Assembly (NCBI GenBank): GCA_013202965.1
Contig: JABMQZ010000246.1
Span: forward strand, 1-38,696
DNA: 38,696 nt
Source: Bacteroidota bacterium
GTDB lineage: Bacteria > Bacteroidota > Bacteroidia > Bacteroidales > B18-G4
Direction: 5' to 3'
Shown: in pieces, positions 8,119 to 18,081 of the stretch
Layout of the letters: every line of letters starts with the position of its first letter
Numbering within the stretch: the stretch's first letter is position 1
Notes under the pieces: model-generated
The model's database searches: none
What the model was told of the DNA's origin: nothing
Seen by the model: the letters and a program-made list of their open reading frames with translations, nothing else
Made by a program: the position numbers and the translations under genes

Positions 8119-8223
8119 CACTGATTGAAGCAACATTAAAAAGGCCACCCTTTTCAGAGCAGCCTTTCCCCCAAAACTGAATAATCAGTGATCATGAAAA
8201 ATTTACCTGGTGCTTGTTGCTGT

Positions 8224-8640
8224 TTACGAAATCTTTATTTCTTTGCTTTTTGATTGGATTGTTTCGCTTTTCGGGAGGCTGATGCTTAATACTCCGCTTT
8301 TGTAGTCAGCCTTGATCTCATCCTGGTTCACAGTTTCCGGTATGCTGAATGAACGGCAAAACCCGTCGTGCCTGAACTCACGCCTGCTGTAATTCTTTTC
8401 AACTTTTTCCTTACTTTCCTGCTTTTCAACAGAAATGGAAAGGATCTCTTTCTCAATGTTGATCTTAAAATCTTTCTTTTGCATTCCCGGTACAGCCAGT
8501 TCGATTGTGAAATCGTTTTCATTATCAATGATGTTGGCTGCAGGCCTGTTGAAATTGCAATTATTTTGATAGGGCCTTCTCTGCATTCCGTTTAACATTT
8601 CGTTAAGAACGGGGTTATTTGTCCATTTCATTAAAGTCAT
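8224..8640 (-). CDS. Hsp20/alpha-crystallin small heat shock protein
   Basis: PAANIIDNENDFTIELAVPGMQKKDFKINIEKEILSISVEKQESKEK...YRREF-like region...VLSISLPK. Confidence 0.95.
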   Translation of the reverse strand: MTLMKWTNNPVLNEMLNGMQRRPYQNNCNFNRPAANIIDNENDFTIELAVPGMQKKDFKINIEKEILSISVEKQESKEKVEKNYSRREFRHDGFCRSFSIPETVNQDEIKADYKSGVLSISLPKSETIQSKSKEIKIS

Positions 8641-8728
8641 TTTATGTTCCTCCTATTATTAATTTTCGAATTTCTATTTCCCTACACAGGTCAACTTCTA
8701 TACCATTGCCAAAAAACAACAAAAATAA

Positions 8729-8772
8729 GCCAAAATGGCAGTATAAATTTTAAAGAAATGCCATAATGGCAT
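8729..8772. promoter_or_regulatory. Two similar palindromes upstream of hsp20 (GCCAAAATGGC and ATGCCATAATGGCAT)
   Basis: GCCAaaaTGGC at 8729-8739 and ATGCCATaATGGCAT at 8758-8772, centres 31 bp apart. Confidence 0.6.
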
Positions 8773-8801
8773 GATTTTGAGTTACTTTGAAGGAGGCATA
8801 G

Positions 8802-8866
8802 GGAAATTAAAAATCGGGAATCGAAAATTAATTTAAAACTTAAAACTCAAAATTTAAAACTCAGAA
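8802..8866. repeat. AT-rich heptamer array
   Basis: AAAACTT AAAACTC AAAATTT AAAACTC and flanking degenerate heptads. Confidence 0.65.
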
Positions 8867-8874
8867 AGAAGGGC

Positions 8875-10359
8875 TTATCCGCAGTGAAAAAAGCGATCCA
8901 CCAGCTTCAAAATTTCTGCATTATCGCTCCCAATGTCCTGCCGGAGGGTTTTGTCCTTAAAGCTTTTCAGGTAGGAGGAGATCCAATCCAGCATGCCTTC
9001 GGAAAATACGCCATAGCGGGTATAAATATCTTTTTGTTTCAGCAGGGCATCAGCTGATTCCCAGCAGGAGCCCGGAAGCACTGCCAGAGAATCCAGTTTT
9101 TCTTTGTTCTCGTCATCGAATATATTTACATCTACATAGGTTTCTTTTGCAAACTCCAGGGCATTTTTCATTTCAAAGCCGTGGCGGGCAGCAACAGTTA
9201 GTCCTGCGAGTAAAAGATAAATATCAGCTGATCCGTCCGGACAGCGAAATTCGACAGTCTGCTTGCTGGTAAAGTCGTCATTCATCGGTCCTTCCTTCGG
9301 GTTTGCCAGGTGTATCATATTGCTATTTTGCGACCAGCCGAGTGGAACTCTTACCAGTACAGACCTGTTGCGGTCGCCCCAGCAAATATTGGTCGGGGCT
9401 TCCTGATGGGGCACCAGCCTGAAATATGAGGTTGGATTAATATTTCCGAAAGCGGTTAGTGAGGGTGCCAGGGAGAGGTATCCTGCAATAGCCTTTTTGG
9501 CAATATCGCTGAGCCCATTCTTGTCGACCATCATGTTTTTACCGTCCTTCATTAACCTGGTATGTACATGCAGGCCGCTCCCGGCCTTGTCCACAGTGAT
9601 CTTTGGTGTGAAAGTAACGCTTACCCCATATTTATTCGCCAGCGTACGCAGTATCCATTTGGCGATCATCAGCTGGTCAGCAGCTTCTTCCACATTCACG
9701 GGGAGAAATTCAATTTCATTTTGCTCGTATTCCGTATTTCCTACGACGAAATTCCCGACCTCGGAATGCCCGTATTTGATCTTCCCACCAGATTGCGCAA
9801 TTGCCATCATGGCCTCCGTCCTCAGCTCTTCCCATTTTATGAAGGGGGTTGATTCATGATATCCTCTCTGGTCATCGGCAGTAAAGAGTGATTCCTTTTC
9901 AAAGATCACATAATATTCCAATTCACCCATGGTTTCAAAGCTCATCCCTGTTACGTCCTTAAACGACTGATGGGCTTTTTTCAGAATATATTCAGGAGCA
10001 CTTTCAAGTGGCTTTCCGTCCTTATCAAAATATGAACACAGGATATCAAGGCTAGGGATCTCTGTAAACGGATTCAGAAAGGCTGTTTTATACCTCGGCA
10101 TCACATAAAGGTCACTGGAACCGGCTTCGATGAACGAAAACAGGCTGGAACCATCCACCCTTTCCCCACAGCTGAGGATAGAGTCGAGGTGTTCTTTGCT
10201 GTTGATAATAAAGTTCAGGGTTTTCAGCCTGCCATCCCATCCGGCATACCTGAAATTAACCATTCCGATATTATAGTCTTCGCAATACCTGATCAGATCT
10301 TCTTTGGTAAATTCTGATGCAGGCTTATTGAGGTATTGTACAAGTGGATTAGGATTCAT
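8875..10359 (-). CDS. glnA: Glutamine synthetase
   Basis: GSSLFSFIEAGSSDLYVMPRYKT, ELEYYVIFE, GSGLHVHTRL, NPTSYFRLVPHQEAPTNICWGDRNRSVLVRVP, VEFRCPDGSADIYL. Confidence 0.92.
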   Translation of the reverse strand: MNPNPLVQYLNKPASEFTKEDLIRYCEDYNIGMVNFRYAGWDGRLKTLNFIINSKEHLDSILSCGERVDGSSLFSFIEAGSSDLYVMPRYKTAFLNPFTEIPSLDILCSYFDKDGKPLESAPEYILKKAHQSFKDVTGMSFETMGELEYYVIFEKESLFTADDQRGYHESTPFIKWEELRTEAMMAIAQSGGKIKYGHSEVGNFVVGNTEYEQNEIEFLPVNVEEAADQLMIAKWILRTLANKYGVSVTFTPKITVDKAGSGLHVHTRLMKDGKNMMVDKNGLSDIAKKAIAGYLSLAPSLTAFGNINPTSYFRLVPHQEAPTNICWGDRNRSVLVRVPLGWSQNSNMIHLANPKEGPMNDDFTSKQTVEFRCPDGSADIYLLLAGLTVAARHGFEMKNALEFAKETYVDVNIFDDENKEKLDSLAVLPGSCWESADALLKQKDIYTRYGVFSEGMLDWISSYLKSFKDKTLRQDIGSDNAEILKLVDRFFHCG

Positions 10360-10508
10360 TGCCGTAAATATGGTTTAGTTTATAGCCAAACTGAAAAAGG
10401 ATGTCAAAGATAAGAAAAAATGCTACTTGTTCGTTCTACGCATGCTTTGGGAAAAGGTTGTTTGTTTTGGAGGCAGGGGGAAATTTCGAATTCTTCACTG
10501 GATACTCC

Positions 10509-10751
10509 TTTTACCCACTCCCTGGCCCCCTCCCTTCTGGAAGGGATGGGGAACGCTTTGTTCAGTCCTCACTGCTACATATCGTTTCGCTGAATTTCTT
10601 TAAGCTGAATGATGATACAATATGTTAAGTGAGCAGAAATGAATACGATTTACTCCCGAACATAGTGAGTAAGCTTCCCCCTCCATGCTCGCCTCGCTCT
10701 GCCGAAGCTACGCGAAGGCGCAGCAGGGAGGGGGCCAGGGGGTGGGTAAAA
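10509..10751. repeat. 243-bp segment bounded by 27-nt inverted repeats (TTTTACCCACTCCCTGGCCCCCTCCCT)
   Basis: 10509-10535 vs reverse complement of 10725-10751: 26/27 identical; a CTTCGC..GCTTCGG core lies just inside the right arm. Confidence 0.8.
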
Positions 10752-10753
10752 AA

Positions 10754-10796
10754 GATTGCAGATTGCAGATTGCAGATTTCTGATTTCTGATTTAGT
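10754..10796. repeat. Heptamer array (AGATTGC x3, AGATTTC, TGATTTC, TGATTTA)
   Basis: gattgcagattgcagattgcagatttctgatttctgattta. Confidence 0.85.
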
Positions 10797-10910
10797 GTCC
10801 GGTTAAACCCTTGTAGCTTCATGGAGGCATTAGAATACTTTAATTAATTATCTCGAAACCGAACACGATCAGGCATTTCAACAATTGAACTGGATTTTTA
10901 CCGGACGCTA
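10793..10910. mobile_element. Possible 118-bp MITE/IS remnant with TAGNGTCCGGT terminal inverted repeats
   Basis: Left TAGTGTCCGGTTAAAC; right reverse complement TAGCGTCCGGTAAAAA. Confidence 0.4.
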
Positions 10911-10984
10911 CTGGTTCCATAATCCATAAATAAAAAAATCTTTGAAATTGATTATCCTCGCGGCAAGCCACGAGGAATCATTTG

Positions 10985-11018
10985 ATTCAAAACCCAAAAT
11001 CCAAAACGCAAAACCCAT
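10985..11018. repeat. Heptamer array (AAAACCC AAAATCC AAAACGC AAAACCC)
   Basis: Read directly. Confidence 0.7.
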
Positions 11019-11027
11019 CATTTTACG

Positions 11028-11035
11028 TATATTTG
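11028..11035 (+). promoter_or_regulatory. Bacteroidota -7 element (TATATTTG)
   Basis: tatatttgtactataagc upstream of the ATG at 11059. Confidence 0.45.
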
Positions 11036-11058
11036 TACTATAAGCTAAAAGCGAAAAA

Positions 11059-11595
11059 ATGAAAAACCTTCTGATATTTATTCTTGTATTCTCTTTTTCA
11101 GGAGCCTTCGGCCAGATCACTAAAATGGTCCTGATCAAGAACCAGACTTTCCAGATGAATGGTGAACAGTACGATCAGCCGGCAGAAAAGAAGACAAAAA
11201 TTTTCGGGCTCACCGTGAATTATGAAACCGGTGAACTGAACGGGGTCGTGAACCTGGCAGACATTGATCTCCTGAATAAGAATCTTGAACCATCTCCCAA
11301 CCCGGAGCAGGATGTATTGAAAATCAGGGGATTTCTACCTCTGAATGATCTCCTGTATAATCGCCAGGAGCAACAGCATTATAAAGTTGAACTGGATTTT
11401 ATTATTAATAATTTCACAGTTAGCGTACTCTTCGACTTTAATATTGCCTTTGTTAAAAACACCCAGATGCAGTTTCACAATGTAAGGGCCAATGCTAATA
11501 TGAACCTGCTCGATTTTAAAGTAGAAGATTTAAACGGCTTCAAGCCTGATGTGAACATTCTCCTGATGTTCGAGATGCTGAACCTGCAGCGATGA
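11059..11595 (+). CDS. Secreted hypothetical protein, family not recognised
   Basis: Signal peptide MKNLLIFILVFSFSGAFGQ; promoter-like element upstream; Bacteroidota-like composition. Confidence 0.65.
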   Translation: MKNLLIFILVFSFSGAFGQITKMVLIKNQTFQMNGEQYDQPAEKKTKIFGLTVNYETGELNGVVNLADIDLLNKNLEPSPNPEQDVLKIRGFLPLNDLLYNRQEQQHYKVELDFIINNFTVSVLFDFNIAFVKNTQMQFHNVRANANMNLLDFKVEDLNGFKPDVNILLMFEMLNLQR

Positions 11596-11684
11596 TCTAA
11601 AGATACTATCCCCGGGTTTTTAAAAAGAGGTGTAAGCTTAAGGGGAATTATTTTAAATTTGTGCTTTACTAACAAACCCGGACA

Positions 11685-14054
11685 GTGAAAACCCGCTTAT
11701 CATTTTCACTTATTGCCTTGACCGTGCTGACCCTGACACTGGCGTCCTGCAGCAATACCAAACATTTTTCGGAAAACCAATACCTGCTAACACAGAGCAG
11801 GGTGCAGTTTACTGATAAAAACCCGGGTATCGATGTTTCTGAGTTAAATGGACTGGTGGAGCAAAACCCGAATAAACGCTTTCTCGGCGTTTTCAGGGCA
11901 AAACTTTGGGCCTACAACAGATCATTGCAAGGAAGAGAGTCAAAATTCAATAATTGGCTTGAAAATACTGTTGGTGAGCGGCCGGTGATCCTCGACACTT
12001 CCATGGCCCGGAGCAGCTGTCGCGAAATGGAAACTTACCTGGGGAATGTAGGATACTTCAACTCCGATGTAAACTATGCTGCTCAATATAACGAGAAATC
12101 AAAAGAAGTTCAAATCTTCTACCATGTAAACCCTTCGGTTCCATATCATATAAAAAGTGTCAGATATGAAATTGATGAGCCTGAACTTAACAGGTGGATC
12201 ATGCGGGATACCAGCAGATCCCTGATCAAAAAGGGGAGCATTTACAATGTGTATACCCTGGATAAGGAAAGGGAAAGGATCACAAATTTTTTGAACATCA
12301 ACGGTTATTATGGCTTCGTGAAAGATTATGTCTTTTTTGAGGTTGACAGTGCGTATGGATCCAGGGAAATGGAACTGTTCGTGAAGGTTAAAAATATAAG
12401 TATTCCGGATCCTGATTCTGCCGGTAAATTCATTGAAAAAAAGCATTATAGGTATAAGATAGACAAGGTAGTCATATACCCTGATTATGAACCTTCAAGG
12501 CAGATGTTTCAAGAGCAGGGATTGGATACATTGCGTGCAGAGATCCACCAGATAAATAAAGACCAGCCTGCAAACTTTTATTATGTCGTTTACAGGGATA
12601 AGTTGCGCATAAACCCGAAAATACTTTCACAAATGGTGCTGATAGAGGATGATGAGCCCTACAATATAAAAGATGTTCAGCAAACCTACAAGCGCTTAAA
12701 ATATCTCAGCATTTTCAGGTATGCAAACATCAGTTTTCATGAAACTGCCCCGATGGCTGCATCTGACAGTAACTTTAAAAGCCTTGAATGCCGGATCAAT
12801 CTCCAACGGGCACCTTTACATCAATACAGCATAGAGGCAGAGGGAACAAACTCAGGCGGGGATTTGGGCATGGGAGGCAATATCACCTACAGGAACCGGA
12901 ATATTTTTCGGAATGGTGAAACTTTCCAGTTAAAGTTCAGGGGGGCCATGGAAGCACAGCGGACCAGCAATACCGAAAATGAAAATCAACAGGAATTTCT
13001 TTTCTTCAACACTTTTGAATGGGGAGTGGAAGCCATGATCAGCTTCCCGCGTTTTCTTATCCCTGTTAAGCTGGAAAGATTCCCCAAATACTTCAGGCCG
13101 ACAACAAGCATCAGCACCGGTATAAATTTCCGAAAACGCTCTACCTACGACAGGTATATCTTAAATTTCACCTTCGGGTATAAATGGCAGGAATCAGAAT
13201 ATAAAACACATATATTACAACCTTTTAATATCAGTTCTGTAAAAGTTTATCCTACACCTGAATTTACAAAGGAACTTGAAGCAATCAACGACCCCAGGCT
13301 AAAGGACCAATATACAGATCATCTTATCACTGCCCTGCAATACAGTTTTATCTTCAACAACCAGGACATTAAGAAAGTAAAAGATTTCATCTATTTCAGG
13401 GGTAATGTTGAGACATCCGGAAATATGTTTTATTTGTTTAATAATTTGCTCAACACCGATCCGGACTCAGCAGGTGTATATTATATTGCAGGGATCAGGT
13501 ATGCCCAATATGCCAAAATGGATTTTGATTTTCGCTACTACCTCATGGCATCACGAACCAATCAGGTGGTATTCCGGGCAATCGCCGGTTTAGGAATTCC
13601 TTTCGGAAACTCTGATGCACTCCCGTTTGAAAAGGGATTTTACCTGGGGGGGGCCAATAGTATGCGGGCATGGATTTACCGTGGGCTTGGTCCGGGGGGC
13701 TTCGTTGATCCCGGAACCAATATCGACAAAATGGGTGAAATATTATTAGAAAGCAATATTGAATACCGCTTTCCGATATACAGCTTTTTCAAGGGTGCGC
13801 TTTTTTATGATGCAGGAAATGTTTGGTTGCTTAACCGGGACGACAACTTCACCAATGCTGAATTTAAATTTGATACATTCTATAAACAGATCGCCATGGA
13901 TGCCGGTTTTGGGTTCAGGTTCGATTTTAAGTTTTTTATTTTCAGGGTAGATTTTGCCTTGAGGCTGCGCGACCCTTCCAAACCCGAAGGATCAAGATGG
14001 GTTGCTGACAAAGGGATATGGTTTTGGAATTTTGGTATTGGTTATCCTTTCTGA
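11685..14054 (+). CDS. BamA/TamA-family outer-membrane lipoprotein (TamL-like)
   Basis: Lipobox LTLASCSNTKHFSENQYLL; POTRA-like region; C-terminal surface-antigen barrel GLGIPFGNSDALPFEKGFYLGGANSMRAWIYRGLGPG...FWNFGIGYPF; GTG start. Confidence 0.88.
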   Translation: MKTRLSFSLIALTVLTLTLASCSNTKHFSENQYLLTQSRVQFTDKNPGIDVSELNGLVEQNPNKRFLGVFRAKLWAYNRSLQGRESKFNNWLENTVGERPVILDTSMARSSCREMETYLGNVGYFNSDVNYAAQYNEKSKEVQIFYHVNPSVPYHIKSVRYEIDEPELNRWIMRDTSRSLIKKGSIYNVYTLDKERERITNFLNINGYYGFVKDYVFFEVDSAYGSREMELFVKVKNISIPDPDSAGKFIEKKHYRYKIDKVVIYPDYEPSRQMFQEQGLDTLRAEIHQINKDQPANFYYVVYRDKLRINPKILSQMVLIEDDEPYNIKDVQQTYKRLKYLSIFRYANISFHETAPMAASDSNFKSLECRINLQRAPLHQYSIEAEGTNSGGDLGMGGNITYRNRNIFRNGETFQLKFRGAMEAQRTSNTENENQQEFLFFNTFEWGVEAMISFPRFLIPVKLERFPKYFRPTTSISTGINFRKRSTYDRYILNFTFGYKWQESEYKTHILQPFNISSVKVYPTPEFTKELEAINDPRLKDQYTDHLITALQYSFIFNNQDIKKVKDFIYFRGNVETSGNMFYLFNNLLNTDPDSAGVYYIAGIRYAQYAKMDFDFRYYLMASRTNQVVFRAIAGLGIPFGNSDALPFEKGFYLGGANSMRAWIYRGLGPGGFVDPGTNIDKMGEILLESNIEYRFPIYSFFKGALFYDAGNVWLLNRDDNFTNAEFKFDTFYKQIAMDAGFGFRFDFKFFIFRVDFALRLRDPSKPEGSRWVADKGIWFWNFGIGYPF

Positions 14055-14066
14055 TTTATCTTATTT

Positions 14067-15494
14067 ATGACAGAGCCCGGATCTTTTGCACAACAATGGC
14101 TGAATGCTTTCCCATATCCTCCTACCGGTGGACAAAGAGAGATTATTGGCAGGATATCCGAATTCATATTGGCCACCAAAGAAAATCAGATCTTTTTACT
14201 TAAAGGCTATGCCGGCACGGGAAAGACTTCCCTGATAAGTTCCCTGGTAAATGTTTTGAAAATCATAAATATGCGTTCTGTATTGCTTGCACCCACAGGC
14301 CGCGCTGCCAAAGTGATCTCTTCTTATTCCGGTCACAGAGCACAAACCATTCATAGGAAATTGTATACGCAAACCGTCACATCAGACGGCAGGATACGCC
14401 TTAGCCTTACTTCCAATAAACATAAGAATACGCTTTTTATAGTGGATGAAGCATCCATGATCTCTGACTCCTCTGCTTCTGACAGGAGCATGTTTGGCAG
14501 CCGAAGACTGCTTCATGACCTGGTGGAGTATGTTTACCATAGTGAAAACTGTAAGCTACTGCTGATCGGAGATACTGCCCAGTTACCCCCGGTAGGTTTA
14601 GATCTGAGCCCCGGGCTGGATCCCGATTATCTCAGGAATAATTTCAGCCTGGAGATTACAGTTGCTGAACTTCGTGAGGTTGTCAGACAGGCACGCGACT
14701 CGGGAATCCTCAGCAATGCAACCGCTTTGCGTGAAAAAATCAGCCTGGATGTGCAAAATATGCCCTTTTTTAGCAATGCCGGATTCAATGATGTGATCAG
14801 GCTGAACGGGACTGAACTGCAGGAATATCTCCAGGACACTTACGCCTCAGGAAATCTTGAGGATACGGTGATCGTCTGCCGGTCAAATAAACGGGCCAAT
14901 ATTTTCAACCAGGAGATACGCAAGCGCATTATCTATCATGAAAATGAACTGACTGCCGGTGATTATCTCATGGTGGTGCGGAACAATTACTTCTGGTTAC
15001 CGAAGGGCTCTGAAACAGGCTTCATTGCCAATGGCGATATGATAGAGATCCTGCGGATCAGAAATACGAAAAGACTCTATGCTTATCGTTTTGCAGATGT
15101 TACCTTCAGATTGATCGACTATCCTGAAGAGAAGGAAGTGGATGCCTTTATTATGCTTGATACATTGATGGCAGAATCTCCGGCCCTGCCACCCGACAGG
15201 CAATCCAGCTTTATGGAAACTGTCATGCAGGACTACCAGGAGATCCCTTCTTATGGAAAACGAATTGAAAAACTTCGTAAAAACCCTTATTTCAACGCCT
15301 TACAGGTAAAATTCGCCTATGCCCTTACATGTCATAAAACCCAGGGTGGACAATGGAAACATGTTTTTATTGACCAGGGGTACTTGAAGGAAGATATGAT
15401 CGATAAAGAATATATGAGGTGGTTGTATACGGCCATCACCAGGGCTACTGAAAAAGTATATCTTGTAAATTTCCTTGATGTAATGTGGCAATAA
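14067..15494 (+). CDS. RecD-like ATP-dependent DNA helicase (UvrD_C_2 domain)
   Basis: Walker A LLKGYAGTGKTSLISSL; APTGRAAKVIS; LFIVDEASMI; LIGDTAQLPPVG; FAYALTCHKTQGGQWKHVFID. Confidence 0.92.
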   Translation: MTEPGSFAQQWLNAFPYPPTGGQREIIGRISEFILATKENQIFLLKGYAGTGKTSLISSLVNVLKIINMRSVLLAPTGRAAKVISSYSGHRAQTIHRKLYTQTVTSDGRIRLSLTSNKHKNTLFIVDEASMISDSSASDRSMFGSRRLLHDLVEYVYHSENCKLLLIGDTAQLPPVGLDLSPGLDPDYLRNNFSLEITVAELREVVRQARDSGILSNATALREKISLDVQNMPFFSNAGFNDVIRLNGTELQEYLQDTYASGNLEDTVIVCRSNKRANIFNQEIRKRIIYHENELTAGDYLMVVRNNYFWLPKGSETGFIANGDMIEILRIRNTKRLYAYRFADVTFRLIDYPEEKEVDAFIMLDTLMAESPALPPDRQSSFMETVMQDYQEIPSYGKRIEKLRKNPYFNALQVKFAYALTCHKTQGGQWKHVFIDQGYLKEDMIDKEYMRWLYTAITRATEKVYLVNFLDVMWQ

Positions 15495-15536
15495 TTAATT
15501 TCATAATAAATCCTAATTAAAAAAGCTGATATAAAC

Positions 15537-16250
15537 ATGAAACAAAAAAGCCGGCTCTTACTGCAAAGAATGCTTAGCGTCATTTTATTTGCCCTGTTAT
15601 TTCTGGCCTCATCTTCCGGTATATGGGCGCAGGTACTTTTATACGAGGAACAACGTGGAGACGAGGTTTTTCATTACCATTATTCTTTTCTGGAAACCCC
15701 TGATGGGTACACTATACATGTTGCCCGCCTGCAAGGTTCCGATACAACTGACAAGCAGATCCTCGTGACCGGCCCCGACTTTAAAACCCTTTCATGGAGG
15801 TATATCCGCTTTGGGGAGGAGACGGATGTTCTTGCAACACTCAGGCCGGATGGTGTACACATCGAAGGCGTTCTCGATGGTGATGAAATGGATGATATAG
15901 AAGAACTGGATGATGATGAACCCTGGATACAGTTATTTCCTATGAACCCCGGTATGGAAAATTTCATCAGATCTGAGGAGGAAGAGATCGTTTTCTGGTC
16001 TATCGGAACTGAAAGCCCGGCCGATATGGAAATCAACAGTTTCAGTGCTGAAAAGGAAGAAGCTGAGTACTCCGGAGAGTTTGCGTGCGAAGTTCAGAAG
16101 ATTAATTTTTCTCCCACGGGATGGAAATCCTTTTTCTGGGATGGCGATTATTATTTTCGGGTGACAGATGCACGTGTAGTAGGCTATAGGGGGGATGGCG
16201 CTCCCGGAAAGCCAAGTGCCAAAACGACTCTTATCAAAGAAGAAAAATAA
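15537..16250 (+). CDS. Secreted acidic hypothetical protein
   Basis: Signal peptide ending SSSGIWAQ; DGDEMDDIEELDDDEPW; no family recognised. Confidence 0.6.
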   Translation: MKQKSRLLLQRMLSVILFALLFLASSSGIWAQVLLYEEQRGDEVFHYHYSFLETPDGYTIHVARLQGSDTTDKQILVTGPDFKTLSWRYIRFGEETDVLATLRPDGVHIEGVLDGDEMDDIEELDDDEPWIQLFPMNPGMENFIRSEEEEIVFWSIGTESPADMEINSFSAEKEEAEYSGEFACEVQKINFSPTGWKSFFWDGDYYFRVTDARVVGYRGDGAPGKPSAKTTLIKEEK

Positions 16251-16256
16251 ATAATA

Positions 16257-16736
16257 TTAAGTCCTGCTAATGAGCACAAGGGCATGTGCGGAGATGCCCT
16301 CACCCCTACCTTCGAAGCCAAGGCCTTCGGTAGTGGTTGCCTTTACAGAAACATCCGATAAATCAATCTGAAGAAGCCCGGCGAGTGTTTTTCTCATATC
16401 CCTGATGTACGGGGCAAGCTTAGGTGCTTCCAACAAGAGGGTAGAATCAATATTCAGGATTTCCCAGCCCCTTTCATCCAGCATCCCCTTTACTTTCTTC
16501 AGCAGGATCTTGCTATCGATATCTTTGTAAGTTGCATTGGATTCTGGAAAATGCTTTCCTATATCCCCGAGTGCAAGAGCACCAAGCAGTGCATCGCAAA
16601 TTGCATGGATCAGCACATCGGCATCGGAATGGCCGTCAAGGCCAAGTTCATATGGGATCAGAATACCCCCAAGCCACAATTCCCTTCCAGGCACAAGCCT
16701 GTGAGCATCATAACCATGGCCGATACGGGTTTTCAT
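16257..16736 (-). CDS. ispF: 2-C-methyl-D-erythritol 2,4-cyclodiphosphate synthase
   Basis: [64 protein letters not shown]. Confidence 0.97.
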   Translation of the reverse strand: MKTRIGHGYDAHRLVPGRELWLGGILIPYELGLDGHSDADVLIHAICDALLGALALGDIGKHFPESNATYKDIDSKILLKKVKGMLDERGWEILNIDSTLLLEAPKLAPYIRDMRKTLAGLLQIDLSDVSVKATTTEGLGFEGRGEGISAHALVLISRT

Positions 16737-16743
16737 GAATAAA

Positions 16744-17949
16744 TTACTGACCTTTAAATGCGTCAAAATCGAAGAGGAGAGAAAAACGTAAGGTGTTTTC
16801 CAGCGGATTTTGCTGTTCCAGCGGGATCAGGTATGCAAAGTCCAGGCTAAATACATTGTATCTCAAGCCCGCTCCCAGGGTGAAAAACTTACGATTTCCT
16901 TTGGTTTTATCTTCATAAAAGAAGCCACCTCTGATCGCAAACATCTTGTTGTACCAGTATTCGACACCACCGCCAAAGCTGAATTCACGCATTTCCTCAG
17001 AGAAACCGCCCGGTGCATCATACCATGACTGGACCATCCCTTGCACCACCGATACCTCAGGATCCATTCCCTTTGCAATGAGTTTCTTACCATCGGGGCC
17101 TACAATGAACTGGCCACTTGTATCCCTATAGTAGATAGGGGGAGTGGGAACAAGCAATTTATTAATGTCCAGCATAAAAGTCATGCTGTTATACTCATCA
17201 ATATTGATGGTAAGTGAAGGGCCGATCCTGAAATTAGTCGGAATAAAATCTTTTTTGATATTGGTTTGGCTGTAGGATATCTTTGAACCTATATTCGAAA
17301 TATTCAATCCCCAGGCAAAGACACCGTCAATGGCCCCGAGTTCTATATCACTCTGGTAATACACCGAAACATCAGCAGCAACAGACATCCCGGCACTGGA
17401 TTCGGCCCCACCAACATACTGTCCCTGGGTAAGGTTTGAATAAATAAACCTGGCAGCGATCCCTCCTGACCATTTCTCCGAAAACTTCCTGGCATAGGTT
17501 CCATCAAGGGAGAATTCATAAGGAGAATAATAGTTCAGCGGATTTCCTATTTCATCGGTAAAAAGAATTTCACCCAGTGAAAAATACCTGAGGCCTATGG
17601 CAACAGTTTGCCTGTCATCAATTTTATAATAGCCAGTCAGATAACCCAGATAAATATCATTTACAAGTTTCCTCAGCCAGGGGCTGAAAGAAAGGGAAAA
17701 ACCCATTTTCTTATCAATAAAAGCGTATTTGGCCGGATTCCAGTTTAAGGAGTTGGCATCAGGTGTTGAGGCAACACCTGCATCACCAAGGCCCCCTCCC
17801 CTGGCATCAGGAGCGATCATCAGAAAAGGAACAGCTGTTGTAATCGTATTCAGCCTGTCTTTACCACCCACCTCATCATATGTTATCTGGGCTTTCAAGG
17901 ACATGATCCCGGCTATAAGAATGATTATTAATAGACTACTTCGTTTCAT
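16744..17949 (-). CDS. porV: Type IX secretion system outer-membrane protein PorV
   Basis: [44 protein letters not shown]...[21 protein letters not shown]. Confidence 0.95.
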   Translation of the reverse strand: MKRSSLLIIILIAGIMSLKAQITYDEVGGKDRLNTITTAVPFLMIAPDARGGGLGDAGVASTPDANSLNWNPAKYAFIDKKMGFSLSFSPWLRKLVNDIYLGYLTGYYKIDDRQTVAIGLRYFSLGEILFTDEIGNPLNYYSPYEFSLDGTYARKFSEKWSGGIAARFIYSNLTQGQYVGGAESSAGMSVAADVSVYYQSDIELGAIDGVFAWGLNISNIGSKISYSQTNIKKDFIPTNFRIGPSLTINIDEYNSMTFMLDINKLLVPTPPIYYRDTSGQFIVGPDGKKLIAKGMDPEVSVVQGMVQSWYDAPGGFSEEMREFSFGGGVEYWYNKMFAIRGGFFYEDKTKGNRKFFTLGAGLRYNVFSLDFAYLIPLEQQNPLENTLRFSLLFDFDAFKGQ

Positions 17950-18081
17950 ATAGTAAACAGATTTTTTGAGCGTGCAAATTTAACGATTATTTAATAACTA
18001 TATTGCACCCCTGCATTTATATTCATTTATAATGAGAATCTTCGGTTTAAATACCGGTACTAATTTTTTTGACCAGAGAGA

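Noticed and set aside
8112-8190. Hairpin between flavodoxin and hsp20 (AAAGGC...GCCTTT and ATCAGTGACACTGAT)
   Set aside because: Possible terminator for the convergent pair, but the stem is short (6 bp) with a long loop; not strong enough to call.
10401-10822. ORFs 10401..10628 (+) and 10625..10822 (-)
   Set aside because: YPLPGPLPSGRDGERF and THPLAPSLLRLRVASAERGE come from the inverted repeat/REP-like sequence; no start context or homology.
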